Source: Setomelanomma holmii
Lineage: Eukaryota > Ascomycota > Dothideomycetes > Pleosporales > Phaeosphaeriaceae
Length of the DNA stretch: 64,000 nucleotides
Direction: 5' to 3'
Assembly (NCBI GenBank): GCA_010015745.1
Contig: ML978173.1
Location: 248,001-312,000 of the forward strand
Under the pieces are notes generated by a model. It had not been told where the DNA came from. It was given only the letters and a program-made list of their open reading frames with translations, and made no database searches. This document shows, one piece after another, positions 1 to 10,891 of the stretch. Positions within the stretch are counted from its first letter, which is position 1, and every line of letters starts with the position of its first letter. Position numbers and translations under genes: made by a program.

Positions 1-1946
1 ACTCTTGCAGTATGGTATCTTGGGGCAGGAGAAAGTTTGTGCAAGTGCGGAAGAAGATTCAAGAGCATGCACCAGAGAACTTATATGCCTTCGGACTCCC
101 TAGAGCCACCGGACGCACTTTAGCATGTTTCTGTCCCGCTTCGAGGTCCATTTTGGACGAGGAGTCTCCTCCAGCCGCTTTCGATGCCTCAAATGTGGCT
201 TGTCGATTCAAAAGCATAAGCCGCTCGATTAGAGCCTTGTGAGACGACTAGGCGATCGATACCTAGCCTAGATTCGATGTGACTTAGAGATCAAAGAGGC
301 ACTCGAAACAAAAGACATGAAGGGCGCCGCTTGCTGTTTTGGAAAAGCTTCCAGTTGTTGGTGAATACACCAAGTTCCAAGGTTTCGACCACTGTGATCC
401 GCTGGACTATTTATCTTCGCGTCTTACTCAAGCACGAGCTAGCGCACCAACTGCTGCTAATGGATCATGGTCGCTGTCCAAACTTCCGCCATACACCCGT
501 GAGATCTCGACTTTGATTAGAAGATGAGAGAAGCTAGAGACATAAAGACAACTGATGGGTTTTAGAGAAGCACAAGAAGACAGAAGAACATCGAATTGCC
601 GTTCCGTCGATGTTTTGGCGCACAGCGCGGGAATATGGATATGGAAAGGAAGGCAGTGAACTTGGAAGCACTATTGGAGGATTTATATATGGAAACTCAA
701 TACAAGCAAATGCACAAAGTCAGGATCAGCGTTAGCACGCGCTATGCAATGGAACAAGGGCGGACATGTATTAGTACTGGCCTTGCTTTGAACACGTCGG
801 AGAGTCTCAATGTACTTCACATCCATGTAGGCTCCGGCTCGCAGATTTAGTCCATGGAACGAGATCCGAACATCACTTACCTAGACGAGCATTGGAGAAA
901 GCGACAGCTCCAGCAGACATAAAGACATGGTCGGGGGACTTTTGGTGAGTCGACTTGATCGATAGATCATGGATGGAATATGCTTGCGGCTGTTGGGGTT
1001 TTATACCAGTCCTTCAACCTGACCTACTCAAAAGTATCCAAAAAAGAAACATATCATCAGAAGGCGCTCAGATATCTCCACACTCATTCTGTCCCTCCTA
1101 ATTCTGGCAAAGACAGCGAAGGAAGACGCAGAACAGCGCCTAGTTTCTTCGTTTGTTTCAGAACGCGAGAAACGGACAGGACATGTAATTCCTTGCCGCC
1201 ACTTCTGCAAATTCTGCGAAAGAAAATAATGATGAAAGGGAAGAGGCAGGAGTTGCTGAGTTTAACTACTTCGTATGCTCATAGGCGTGCATAGGCTACT
1301 TCAAATTTTCGGTATGCGAAATGTGTTAGCAAAACTGTATTGCGAGATCAATTTGCATGTGTGTAGCACTTTTATGACACGTACCAAATGAGGGTAAAAT
1401 CGGGACTCGAATCCAGATCCAAACATAGGAGACCTCGAAAGGTATTTTTTAGAGAAGGCAGGAGAGCCAGCAAACATTTCCGTCTACACTAGTGGTTTGG
1501 AAATGGTTGAAACCGTTCAAAGGATGAAGGAATATGGACGGTCACCGCTGGCAAGAATTTATACCTTTCATCGAGCGAGCCAATACCCATCTCCCATAAA
1601 ACATGTAATCGGGAGCCGCTTGACTTTGGACACATTCGCCTTCTCAATTGCAATTTTGGCGAGGGAGAAGAGACGTGCAGGACATGAGTCCAGTTGCGAT
1701 AATCTTGAGAACCTGAGAAGGAGGCCAGAACATGAACTATCCAGGAGTAGTTTTGGAGAAATGGCAAGAGCCAGGTGATAATGGAGGAGAAAGAACAAGA
1801 GCTTCGGAGGAGTTTATGTATGCACTGAGTGCATGGACCATGCCGGAAATCTGGTGTCATCGCTCATGTCAACATTCCCGGAACATAACGTGGCCTTGAA
1901 TGCATGGAGATTTTTGTGTTGTACATACCTTCCTCCAGGGACGTTG
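1..1946. other. Gene-free left flank
   Basis: I see no convincing gene here. Open frames are short, overlap on both strands, and many begin at non-ATG codons. None shows a signal peptide, domain motif or consistent splice sites. One tRNA B-box-like string near 1405-1416 has no accompanying A box or cloverleaf. The right edge is the downstream region of AIM18. Confidence 0.5.
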
Positions 1947-3305
1947 CTATTGCACCATCCCCTCGACCGTTCCCACCGGCCTCTCAGTAATATGTATACA
2001 CCCATCAACAATGCTCTTCCTCGCATCTTCCGAGCTCACAGTCTGTCCACCAAGATACAGCAACCACACCAGCTTGCCAACTCTCGCATCCTTGACTTCG
2101 CCCAGCCACGTCGCCTTGCCCATCTTCTCCTTCTGCTCCTTTTGCACGACCGGCTGGTACAACGCACCCAGTACACCCTGCTTATTCCTTGTCAAGACAA
2201 TCACACTGCCCTTGGGCGCCTTGCCCTTGCCCTGGAATATGTTTTTGAAGTCCTTCATCGCGAGACCAAACGACTCGTCCGAGAACTCGTTCTCCTCTAC
2301 CGGCTTCGGCAGCGATATTTGCTTGCTCTCGGCAGCCTGCTGACGGAGCAATTCTGCCTGCTTCCGTCGAACCTCGTCGGTGCGTGATGCAATGCCGCGC
2401 ATCCAGCCGTCTTGGAGATGCTTGAAGTCTGTGCCTCGGCAGGGGACTACGCGGAAGGCCATATTGACGGCGCCTGCGCCATCCTTGCTGAGTATCGTTT
2501 CCCAGATCTTGTTGCTCTTTTCGGGGTCGAGGAGGGAATTGCGCAGGTCGTCCTTCTCGCCGGGGATGAGGGCCGATGCGGCCGGGTTGACGGTGTTGAT
2601 GAGGTAATTTTGGAGTGTTGCAATGTCGGCGGTCTTGACGTAAAGTCCAACGACGTACACTTGTACCCGTAAGAATGATACCTTGCGGATTCCAAGACCC
2701 AGTAATTGGTATTCTGCGTTGCTGCCGGTTGGCTCAGGTCCAGTCGTGTCGGTCGGAAGACGGATCGTGCGCGGGAAGTATGGGACGTATGATGTGCCAG
2801 TCTCGACCAGCTCAATCGCATCGACATCTGAAGCCTGTGGGTTTCCTGAAGTTACTGGAGCGGCAATGATTTTGTCTCCAGCTGCGATCACCACCTTCTT
2901 GCCCTGAAACTCGTCTGCTGCCTTTCGTGGGGCATCGTTCTTGGTAGGCGGTCCCATTACCATATCTATGATGCCTCGGCTCGCATTCTCGTCCTTCTTT
3001 TTGATATCCTCCTCCAACGGCACATCCCATAACCTCACGAGGAAGATGGGTGCAATCATTGACAGTGCAGCACCGAGTGCTAGCCAATTCCGCTTCCTGA
3101 TCAACTGTGCACGACGAATTGCATCGGCGCGGTGGACCGAGACAAACTCTTCGCTCGCATGTTTTGCGCCCATGATAGGTGCATCCTTCTTTGGGGCGGC
3201 ATAGCGGGTGGCGTTGCGCAGCTGTGGTTTTGATCGAAGCGGGGCAGGTGGTGTATTGAGGCACTGAAATGCTGGCCGTCGGGCAGAGAGTCGTAGGGCG
3301 TTCAT
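1947..3305 (-). CDS. AIM18: AIM18-like mitochondrial protein with chalcone isomerase-like fold
   Basis: Single-exon gene of 452 residues. I chose the ATG at 3305 because it opens an Arg- and Ala-rich presequence (MNALRLSARRPAFQ...) suited to mitochondrial import; the open frame continues upstream to 3497 with nothing recognisable. A hydrophobic segment at about residues 73-93 (WLALGAALSMIAPIFLVRLW) suggests an inner-membrane anchor. From about residue 200 to the C terminus lies the chalcone-isomerase-like domain, with the typical LGLGIRKVSFLRVQVYVVGLY strand region and FKHLQDGWMRGI. The family (yeast Aim18/Aim46) is mitochondrial and is not thought to have chalcone isomerase activity. It diverges from NSE3 across about 220 bp, so the two probably share a promoter region. 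Product call is firm; molecular role is unknown in the family. Confidence 0.88.
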   Translation of the reverse strand: MNALRLSARRPAFQCLNTPPAPLRSKPQLRNATRYAAPKKDAPIMGAKHASEEFVSVHRADAIRRAQLIRKRNWLALGAALSMIAPIFLVRLWDVPLEEDIKKKDENASRGIIDMVMGPPTKNDAPRKAADEFQGKKVVIAAGDKIIAAPVTSGNPQASDVDAIELVETGTSYVPYFPRTIRLPTDTTGPEPTGSNAEYQLLGLGIRKVSFLRVQVYVVGLYVKTADIATLQNYLINTVNPAASALIPGEKDDLRNSLLDPEKSNKIWETILSKDGAGAVNMAFRVVPCRGTDFKHLQDGWMRGIASRTDEVRRKQAELLRQQAAESKQISLPKPVEENEFSDESFGLAMKDFKNIFQGKGKAPKGSVIVLTRNKQGVLGALYQPVVQKEQKEKMGKATWLGEVKDARVGKLVWLLYLGGQTVSSEDARKSIVDGCIHITERPVGTVEGMVQ

Positions 3306-3526
3306 GGCGGGCGCATCGAGTGCAATGTGCTGGTAGCTTGGTGCAGTGAAGCTTGGTGCAGTGACGCTCACGATGGTGCAGCTTTCTCCAATGATGTCGA
3401 TGCCAAGCGAGCACTTTAGCGCGGCGGAGACGAGAGACGGGGCGCGTTCGACGCGTCTCAGCCCTACGAAGTAGTTGCTTGTATTGCGAAAGTGCATTCA
3501 ATCACTCCACGTTGCACGACTTTATC
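3306..3526. promoter_or_regulatory. Bidirectional promoter region between AIM18 and NSE3
   Basis: The 221 bp between the two divergent start codons must hold both promoters and 5' leaders. Short direct repeats of the type GCTTGGTGCAGTGA occur near 3338-3365. No clear TATA box was seen. Confidence 0.5.
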
Positions 3527-4608
3527 ATGCCTCTGCGAACAAGCCGACGGCGGGCAGTACGTATTGCGCATACACCAGTGTATGTGCCTTCTAACATTTA
3601 CAGGCAGCCGAGGAAGATGTCCCCACCCCCACACAAACACAGCGACGCAGACGAGATGACGCTCCCGAAGACGACGAGGATGTGGACATGGAGGATGAGC
3701 AGGAGGATCGTGGCAGTGGAAGTCTCGAGCAACTTTCGAAAGGACTAGTCAGATATGCGATATCCTGCGAGTACTCACGCAAGCCAATTAAGCGGCAAGA
3801 CATCAACGAGAAGGGCAAGTGCAATAGAGACACTGTAAGACTACGCTGACAGATTCAGTTCTTGGATCTCACACGCGTCTATTCAAGGAAGTCTTCGCAC
3901 GCGCCAATGTGGAGCTTATGGAGGTGTTTGGCGTGCAAATGATCGAGCTCCCAAAAGCCGAGCGGGTGACAGTACGACAGAAGCGCGGTAGGTTGCCTGT
4001 CTCTACCATCGCTGCCCTGGCTGATCATAACAGCTGCCGCGGCCTCGCAATCACAGAGCAATACCACCAGCCTGTGGATCCTGCAAACAATCCTGCCTGA
4101 ACAGTATCGAATACCTGAAATTGTTGGTCCTTCCCGTCCAGTGACAGACGACGAGATCAGCAGAGAAGACTCATACGTTGGACTGTATACCATGGTCATT
4201 GCGCTCATCACCATTTCTGGAGGAAGAATACCAGAGGGCAAGCTGGACCGCGCGTTTAGGCGCATGAACGCTAACCAGTCTACACCACTCGGGAGCAAAG
4301 ACAAAACGCTCACGCTCATGGCTAAAGATGGGTATATTGCGACGGTCAAGGAAGAAGAGACCGTTGACTATATCGTAGGACCGCGTGGGAAGGTGGAAGT
4401 CGGACGAGACGGTTTCGCCAATTTCATCAGAATGCTGTATGGCGAGGATGGTGATCCTGGAGAGCTCGAGAAGCGAATCGAGAGAACGCTGAACGTAGCG
4501 GATGCCTTCAATGGCAGTGCGGCGCCAGTCCAGCCTGCTGTAGCAGCATCACAAACTGCTGGGCGAAAACGAGGACGACCGAGGCGCGACGAAGACGAAG
4601 CTGAATGA
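3527..4608 (+). CDS. NSE3: MAGE-domain protein, Smc5/6 complex subunit Nse3
   Basis: Four exons (3527-3556, 3604-3814, 3859-3987, 4034-4608) give 314 residues. After an acidic Arg/Asp-rich N terminus, a MAGE/Nse3 domain covers about residues 50-265, with SRKPIKRQDINEK, a winged-helix region and SYVGLYTMVIALITISGG followed by LDRAFRRM. The tail ends in a basic AT-hook-like GRKRGRPRR. Nse3 pairs with Nse1 and Nse4 in the Smc5/6 complex, which acts in chromosome maintenance and DNA repair in the nucleus. The second intron (3815-3858, 44 nt) starts with GCAAGT instead of GT. Only this choice joins the family-typical INEK and VLGSHSRLFKE in frame. The other introns are GT-AG, 46-47 nt. Divergent from AIM18. 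Confidence 0.9.
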
Positions 4609-5131
4609 ATGTTGTGAGCAACGACGATTCATGTATATATCCTGTTCACATGTTTAGCCATCACACAGAGTGGTGCAGACAGGCGCGTCGAGGCGCATTT
4701 TTCCGAAATGGGGAGCTGAAGGCGGGATTCGAGGTTGCATCATCGCTCCGGCCGCAGAGAGCAGAGCAGAGGTCGCCAACAATAAGACACAAATGTCGCA
4801 CTGGTGTGCATGAGAACTATGTACTGTAGCAGCGAGGCAGGCGCAATGCTGCATATAGCGGTCTGCGGCATTTGTCAGCGTGACCAGCCGCACCTCGCCT
4901 GGTGGTGAGGAGTTGTTGGCGGTTGCATGCAGTCTAAGGATGGCGCCCCTCCCCAAAGGTGCGCGCCAAGTGCATGATCGAAACGGTTCTATTTTCCTAG
5001 GCCAACCACCCGCCGTCGCGTCGTCCTCCTCTTCCCGCTCCCCTCTAGTCGCCAATCTCGTCAGTGCCCCCAGCTGCAATGCGTCTTTGCCCTCCCCGGC
5101 TTTGAGGCAGACGACCGCGTGAACGGCGACC
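4609..5131. other. Intergenic, upstream of SPP1
   Basis: No gene is supported. A long minus-strand open frame (4654-5316) overlaps the start of SPP1 antisense, has no recognisable domain and looks like a GC-rich shadow. CT-rich tracts near 5025-5100 fit an SPP1 promoter and leader. Confidence 0.5.
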
Positions 5132-7357
5132 ATGAGCAGCATCAACTCTCTTCTCAACCAGGAGCCCGCAGCCGCCGAGCGGCGCCTCTCCATGTCGCAG
5201 CCGCACTTCGCCCAGACCACCACGTACGAAGCCGCCGATGCCCTCACCACGCTGGCGACCCTGGGCAGCGGCCAGCAGTACGCCCCAGCGCCAGCGCGAG
5301 AGCTGCCCTCGCCCACAGCGTACTCGAACGCGCCGCGCCGATCGAGCAGCTTCGGCTCGCACCACGCGCCTGTAGAACCTTCGCCGCCCCTCGAGCAACC
5401 GCCAGTGCACTCACCAACGCTCGATCAGTACCATCATGGCTCGAACTCGCCAGAAGAGCAGAAGCGGCGGCAATCGTTGATGTCGCGGTCGTCGCCAGCA
5501 CCCGTGCTCGCCCCAATACAAAATTTGTCGTCAGCGCTGCAGGACCAAATTGGCGACGAGAAAACGTCGACGCCGATTGGCGAAGATGTGTCTCAGATTG
5601 TGCCGCACTCCTCGCGCTCCAGTGCGGGCGGTGAGGGCAGAGACAAGACGCAGGACCGCGAGCCTGCCTCTGTGCGCGACGAACCGACGACTTCACAGAT
5701 CCGCAAGCCAGAATCCGCGAGTGCCACACCGAAGCCAACGTCAAGCTCACATCCCTTCATCAAAGATGAGCCCTCAGGCACACCGCGAGAGTCAACTCCA
5801 GCCACCGCCTCGCAGCTGGAGAGACAGAACTCAACTACAACCGAAAACATGGACCAGGACACACTGAAGGCGTTGGAAATTGCCAAACAAGCCGACCTGG
5901 GCCTACGCAACAAAAGAACAGCAAGCGTTGCAGAGAGCATACCCTCGCCTGTTGACTCGAAGCCGTCCGCAGCACCTTCCAAGAAGCGTCCTGCACCGTC
6001 CTCAACACCAGCTGTCAAGAAGAAGGGCACTGCAAAAGCAATGAAACCCTCCAAGAAGCGCAAGATCGATCCCGAAGACCCAAATGGACGGTCGGTCACT
6101 CCCACCTCACGCTCCTCGAAACCCACAAGTAAAAGCAAAAAGGGCTCGCAGGCCGGCACGCCAGGTCTCGAGTCGTCACCGGCGCCCGACAACTCCTCAC
6201 AAGTGCACGCTTCAGACGACGATGGCGAGTCCTCCGAAGACCACAACCTCTATTGCATTTGCAAGAAGCCCGACAACCACAAGTGGATGATTGGCTGCGA
6301 TGGCGGCTGTGACGACTGGTTCCATGGAGACTGCGTGAACATGAAGCAGGCAGATGAGGCGCTGGTGGACAGGTTCATCTGCCCTCTCTGTGAAGAGAAC
6401 GGGAAAGGTCACACTACGTGGAAGCCAATGTGCCGGCGCGATGGCTGTCGGAAGCCTGCGCGACTCGTCAAGGACCGAGAAAGCAAGTACTGCTCCGACG
6501 CCTGCGGAACGCTCTTCATGACTGAGCAGCTACAACGGACGGCTGGTGCAAAGGGTGCCAACGGAGCGAAGGACAAGTCGAAGAAGGCGAAGAAAAAGGT
6601 GGAAGGGGAGGAAGAAGAGCCCACACCCCTTGGCGGTGTGCTGCGTGCGAAAGACCTGAAGGCACTCGTGGACGCCTCACCCAACATTCAGACTTTCAAG
6701 AATCTAGGCACAGGCGTTTTGACACCCCCACAAACCGCCTCGCCCAACCGAGTATCGTTCGATAGCGTCGACGGCTTCGCATTGACCGCCGGCGAGACGG
6801 AGCGACTCAACGCGCTGCACAACGAGAAGTCACAACTGAAGGATCGGTTAGAGGTACTGAAGGACCGCGAAAAGTTTGTCAGCATGGCAAAGGAACAAGC
6901 AGGGCGAGTGGCCGAGCGTGAGAAGATGAAGATAAAAGAGTTCTGCGGCTACGACTCCCGCCTGTCGTGGTCAGACGCAGAGTTCCTGCAATGGCGAAAC
7001 GGCAAGCATGGCCGCGCCGCATTCAAGTTCAGCACCTTGTCGCCTACGCCTGAGCAGGTCGCATCGATGCCTGTGGTAAATGGCTCTGACACATCCGTCG
7101 AGGCCAAGGAGACGGTTTGCTTGAAGAAGCGCTGTCCCAAACATCCGCAGTGGCAGAAGCTCAACCTCCAAGACGCCCGCTTCGAAGAGCTCGAAGTCGT
7201 CGAGGCGATTCGCGAATGCGAGAAGGAAGAAAAGTCTGTCCGTGAGCGCGCACGGCGGCGTGGCGCAAAGGATTTGATGGCGAAAGAACTTACTGCTGGT
7301 GATGGGTCGAACCAAGACCGCAACCGCGAAGGATGGGTCGAGGTTGTAGCCACTTAG
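5132..7357 (+). CDS. SPP1: PHD-finger subunit of the Set1/COMPASS complex (Spp1/Cfp1-like)
   Basis: Single exon, 741 residues. The first 370 residues are low-complexity and Ser/Pro/Lys-rich, with nuclear-localisation-like clusters (SKKRKIDPED). A PHD finger follows at about residues 372-424 (YCICKKPDNHKWMIGCD, then CDDWFHGDCV and FICPLC). Immediately after comes a second Cys cluster, CRRDGCRKPAR and YCSDACG, the arrangement typical of Spp1/CXXC1. The C-terminal third has a predicted coiled coil (EKSQLKDRLEVLKDREKF) and another Cys/His stretch (CLKKRCPKHPQW). Spp1 reads methylated H3K4 and supports H3K4 trimethylation by Set1. It is much longer than the yeast protein, as usual in filamentous fungi. 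The start is the first ATG of the frame. Confidence 0.88.
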   Translation: MSSINSLLNQEPAAAERRLSMSQPHFAQTTTYEAADALTTLATLGSGQQYAPAPARELPSPTAYSNAPRRSSSFGSHHAPVEPSPPLEQPPVHSPTLDQYHHGSNSPEEQKRRQSLMSRSSPAPVLAPIQNLSSALQDQIGDEKTSTPIGEDVSQIVPHSSRSSAGGEGRDKTQDREPASVRDEPTTSQIRKPESASATPKPTSSSHPFIKDEPSGTPRESTPATASQLERQNSTTTENMDQDTLKALEIAKQADLGLRNKRTASVAESIPSPVDSKPSAAPSKKRPAPSSTPAVKKKGTAKAMKPSKKRKIDPEDPNGRSVTPTSRSSKPTSKSKKGSQAGTPGLESSPAPDNSSQVHASDDDGESSEDHNLYCICKKPDNHKWMIGCDGGCDDWFHGDCVNMKQADEALVDRFICPLCEENGKGHTTWKPMCRRDGCRKPARLVKDRESKYCSDACGTLFMTEQLQRTAGAKGANGAKDKSKKAKKKVEGEEEEPTPLGGVLRAKDLKALVDASPNIQTFKNLGTGVLTPPQTASPNRVSFDSVDGFALTAGETERLNALHNEKSQLKDRLEVLKDREKFVSMAKEQAGRVAEREKMKIKEFCGYDSRLSWSDAEFLQWRNGKHGRAAFKFSTLSPTPEQVASMPVVNGSDTSVEAKETVCLKKRCPKHPQWQKLNLQDARFEELEVVEAIRECEKEEKSVRERARRRGAKDLMAKELTAGDGSNQDRNREGWVEVVAT

Positions 7358-8457
7358 CGGGCGCGGCAGTGAGGTACTCGGAGAGCACGACGAGGAAGAG
7401 AAAAAGCTTGGATAAGGCATATACCCCGTTTTTTTTTTTGAGTTTGCGGCGTATTCGACATGGAACGGGACAGAAAAATGGCGCGGCGCTACTCACTCAG
7501 TCTCAGCTCGATTCTTCATATCTATATCTTTCATGAGTGGGATGGACTGGGCTACACATTATTTGCAAACCTTTGCGTAGTATGGTTTAATGACATCGCT
7601 ACCACTACACTTCAATCTTGGCGCCGCCAAGGTATACATTTTTCTTCTCTCTTGGGTCTCTCTTTCTCTCATACACTTACATTTCTGGACGCTGGTCCAT
7701 CGAAAAACCGAGTTCGGCGGCCTGATGAGTTCTCTCAGTCGGGGACTTTGAAAAGATCACGCGGACCTCCTGATGGTCTGGGAAACGAAGGGGGGGATTC
7801 AGACGCCCTGTCCTTATGTGCGTGTCCGCCTAGGGTGAACGCAAATCCCGCTATGACGTTGCCAACACTATTACAAAGAAGTCATGTATTTCCAAGGACA
7901 TGATGGCTTGGTATCTGCGTTTGGGAAGTGTATGGGGTGTTTATACTCCTTTCATGCCTTGATTCCTCGTTTCCTATAAGGCACGCTTTGCATCGACGAA
8001 CCAAAGAGGTCGATGGCACATGTCTGTGGCGAAAGATTGGCGGAATTAAACGTTTAGAGGTGCCATGAAATGGTGGACAACGAAAGCGCAAGCTGGTGAT
8101 GCGATGTCTTCTGGTGGTTTGCAATGGTTTGGGGTATGATTATCTTCTTGTTCCTCGTATCCTGGTTTTCCTGAAAATTTATTCGATCCTAAGATTCACC
8201 GAAAATGATTTTGACTTAGCACTAGGAAGTCGAGAAAAGCAATCTAATCATGCACGATATCGCTCAGCGGCCCGAGTTTGGATCATAACGAGGACGATGG
8301 TAGCTGCAGGCTTGGAGTGCCTGCTAAGTCAAAAGCCAAGCTATCACAGCATATGATCTTTCAAAAGACGAAATTGTCATCGGCGTGCTGGGAGTGTTCC
8401 AGAATGGGCGAAGCGACGCCTAGATGGAGAAGTGTTTTGATTTGTGCTGTTAGAGGC
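7358..8457. other. SPP1 3' region and left edge of the repeat-bearing intergenic block
   Basis: No gene seen. It starts with the SPP1 3' flank, including an 11-T run at 7429-7439. GTTTATACTCC near 7935 and GTATGATTATC near 8143 resemble the TATA-like box of the array that begins at about 8.46 kb, but spacing and flanks are too degenerate to count as units. Confidence 0.4.
7429..7439 (+). repeat. Homopolymer T11
   Basis: Run of 11 T about 75 bp after the SPP1 stop codon. Confidence 0.9.
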
Positions 8458-10891
8458 GTATAAATACTTGTTCGAAGTCGCTACTTTCTCATTCTTCATT
8501 CTGCGATCGAGCTTGACCTTTCCGAAAGCGGCATGCTGGATTCTTATGGTATAGCACCCACAAACGGTCTCGTCGCTCTTCCACCCATACAAAAGCAAAG
8601 AAACCTCGAATATGTTTACCGCGCGTTTCCCAACTGCCTGGGAAACGGAAGTGAAGCACGCCTTCGTCGATGTTGGTATGCAATTCGTTCCGAAATGACT
8701 GGTGGAAGGTTTATATGTGGTTTCCCGAGCTGTACTGAGGGTATGGATACCATCTTCCCATAATTATGGGTTGTATATTGCTTCCATCTCCGATTCCATT
8801 ACCCTTCAGTCACTGTCTCCGTTTTGTCACACTGAAAACAACTTCAATTGGCGCGATGAGTGCCATCAAAAGTGGCCGAGAAGAATAAGATGTTGTCCTG
8901 CGAACGAGCTTGAGTTTTGATAGAGAAATGTAAAAATCAAGGGAGGGGGGCTGGCACTCAATTCAGAACTTGTGTAGTCGTCACTGCTGTACGAGAAACG
9001 ACATCGCAGCTGCTATGCGTCGAGTGTAAGAAAGTCCTGGAGACCTTGGTATGAAGCTGTGCTGGAGCGGTTAGTGAAGCGTATAAATACTTCCTAAAAG
9101 TCACTACTTGGTTGGTCCATACCCATCTTGTCGCATTGGATTTGCTAAAACCATGGTCCCGCAAGGCGATGTCTAGAAAGCGTTTCGACGATGACTCATG
9201 TCATTTTCCGAGTTAGTCTTCCTGCGGATATTATAAAAGTCGATCACTCCAATTGATGGACGGAAGACGTTGTGGGGAAGTTGAAATCGAAGTGACGCTT
9301 GATAATGTCGTTTAGCATCGATGCTTCGAGTCAGCGTCACAATCACTGTGTGTTGACCTTCTGAGCGCGGCTTGAGGACTATGACTTACTCCTCGAGGTC
9401 TTGCCGCTGCTCTTGCTCATCAGGCTCGCAATCTCGCATTTTGCAAAACACCAGTTGGCTGCACGATGGTCCAGAAGTCTTCCTCGAATGGGTACATGCC
9501 GTTTCGTTGGCTTGTTGCCCGCGTAACAAAATAAGACAGACGCGAAGATCATGGTTGTGCATCGCCGTGGAAAGATTGGGGTTTCAGCCAACAGTCGATA
9601 ACGTTGTTCTGCACTGCTGGTCAAAAGCTAACCTTCAAAACCATGATGAGCACTTCCTGAGAGCGTCAGGGGTATGAATACCTCTTCCAGGTTTAATTCC
9701 TTCTCTCGCAGTCACATTCATCGTGATGAATCAAGCATAAAGCCTAGACTCATTGCTCATGTCTGGAAATATGATACGTGCAACATGAGTCTCTGTCCTC
9801 CTTGCTTCGAGCTCACATCAACCGAGAGATCGAAGAACGTCATGGTTGTGGACTGCCATTGCGGTAGAACAGGAAATGAAGTGGAAGGCTATCGACGACT
9901 TTACTGCCTGTTGATTCCAAAGAGTCGTAACAAAATGCTATGAGCAGTTTCGATGGTGCGCTAGGTGTGTAAAGTCTACCTCGGCGTCCGAGTGTTCTCT
10001 CAACCAGTACATCTTCCACTACCGGTAGTCCCACCAGAACCAAACAGATGGTAGCGTATGTCCGAAAGACATAATCGAACAGCTCATGTCACCAGACATT
10101 TTTCTGCCAGCTCGCACAAATGGCTTGTTCGATGGAAGCATGGTTGCGGATTGTCTTGGCGGTGAATCAGAAATACAGATGCGCCTGGTCTATGTCGTTG
10201 TAGCCTGCTGGATTCAAAAAAGAGCCAGTCGATGACGCCATGTGGAGTTTTGGTGGTGCATCTGAATATAAAGTGTACTTCAAATCTTCAAAATCCTTCT
10301 CATGTTCAGCAAGCTGCGGTGGTCAAAGTCGTATGAACTTGGCCTTCATGTTGCAAATACTCAAAACCCCTTGATTTATGTCGTTTCCTTTTGCGCTCGC
10401 TACTTGCAACATTGGAGAAAATTGGGGATCGCACGCCCCATGGTTGAACGTGACGGATGGGAACATGTGAACCACCTGTGCGATCATTTCGTGTTGTTTC
10501 AGCTGGCCGTGACGCCTTTAATTCACGTCTGAAAGGGGCACAAGGGCGTATTAGTGCGACTTGCGAGCATAAATTCCTCCCGGACCACCCGGTCTACTCG
10601 CTGTACAATTCGCCCGTTGACCGGGCTTCGACCGAAATTGACCCGTTCAGCATCGATGGTCCAGAGAATTGCTGCCGAGGATTACATGTCCATGTTCGCG
10701 CCCTTTGACGGAAATTGAGAGAAAAAGGTTGGAAAGCTATTTGATGGATAAAAGACTTGGGCTGGGAACTCTGCAATTTCTTCGTAGCAGGACACATCGT
10801 CTCGTGCTGCCGTGTGCGCTCAAGTCAAGAAAAGTACTCGCAGTCACGTCCAACTGTATTGTTTCGAGCCGCGTAATACGAGCATAAATTT
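8458..10891 (+). repeat. Decayed tandem array of ~295 bp units with TATA-like boxes
   Basis: A TATA-like box with a pyrimidine-rich 3' flank recurs at 8458 (GTATAAATAC), 8741, 9081 (GTATAAATAC), 9377, 9672 (GTATGAATAC), 9966, 10266 (ATATAAAG), 10567 (GCATAAATT) and 10882 (GCATAAATT). Intervals are 283, 340, 296, 295, 294, 300, 301 and 315 nt. Two other landmarks keep the same period. ATGGTTG followed by a related GCGG-containing stretch occurs at 9551, 9842, 10140 and 10440. A GCnCTGnTGrTTCmAAAr-like string about 60 nt before the box occurs at 9611, 9906 and 10203. The three units from 9611 to about 10500 are the clearest; flanking units are more diverged. The small frames starting at ATGGTTG have different lengths and little conserved protein, so a non-coding or dead array is more likely than a gene family. 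Confidence 0.6.

Noticed and set aside
1400..1420. GGACTCGAATCC resembling a tRNA B box
   Set aside because: No A box, no cloverleaf on either strand.
4654..5316. 220-codon minus-strand frame over the SPP1 start
   Set aside because: GC-rich antisense shadow without domain, starting inside the coding exon of SPP1.
8458..10891. Reading the 295 bp array as a protein-coding repeat family
   Set aside because: Frames differ in length and sequence between units, and stops fall at different places.
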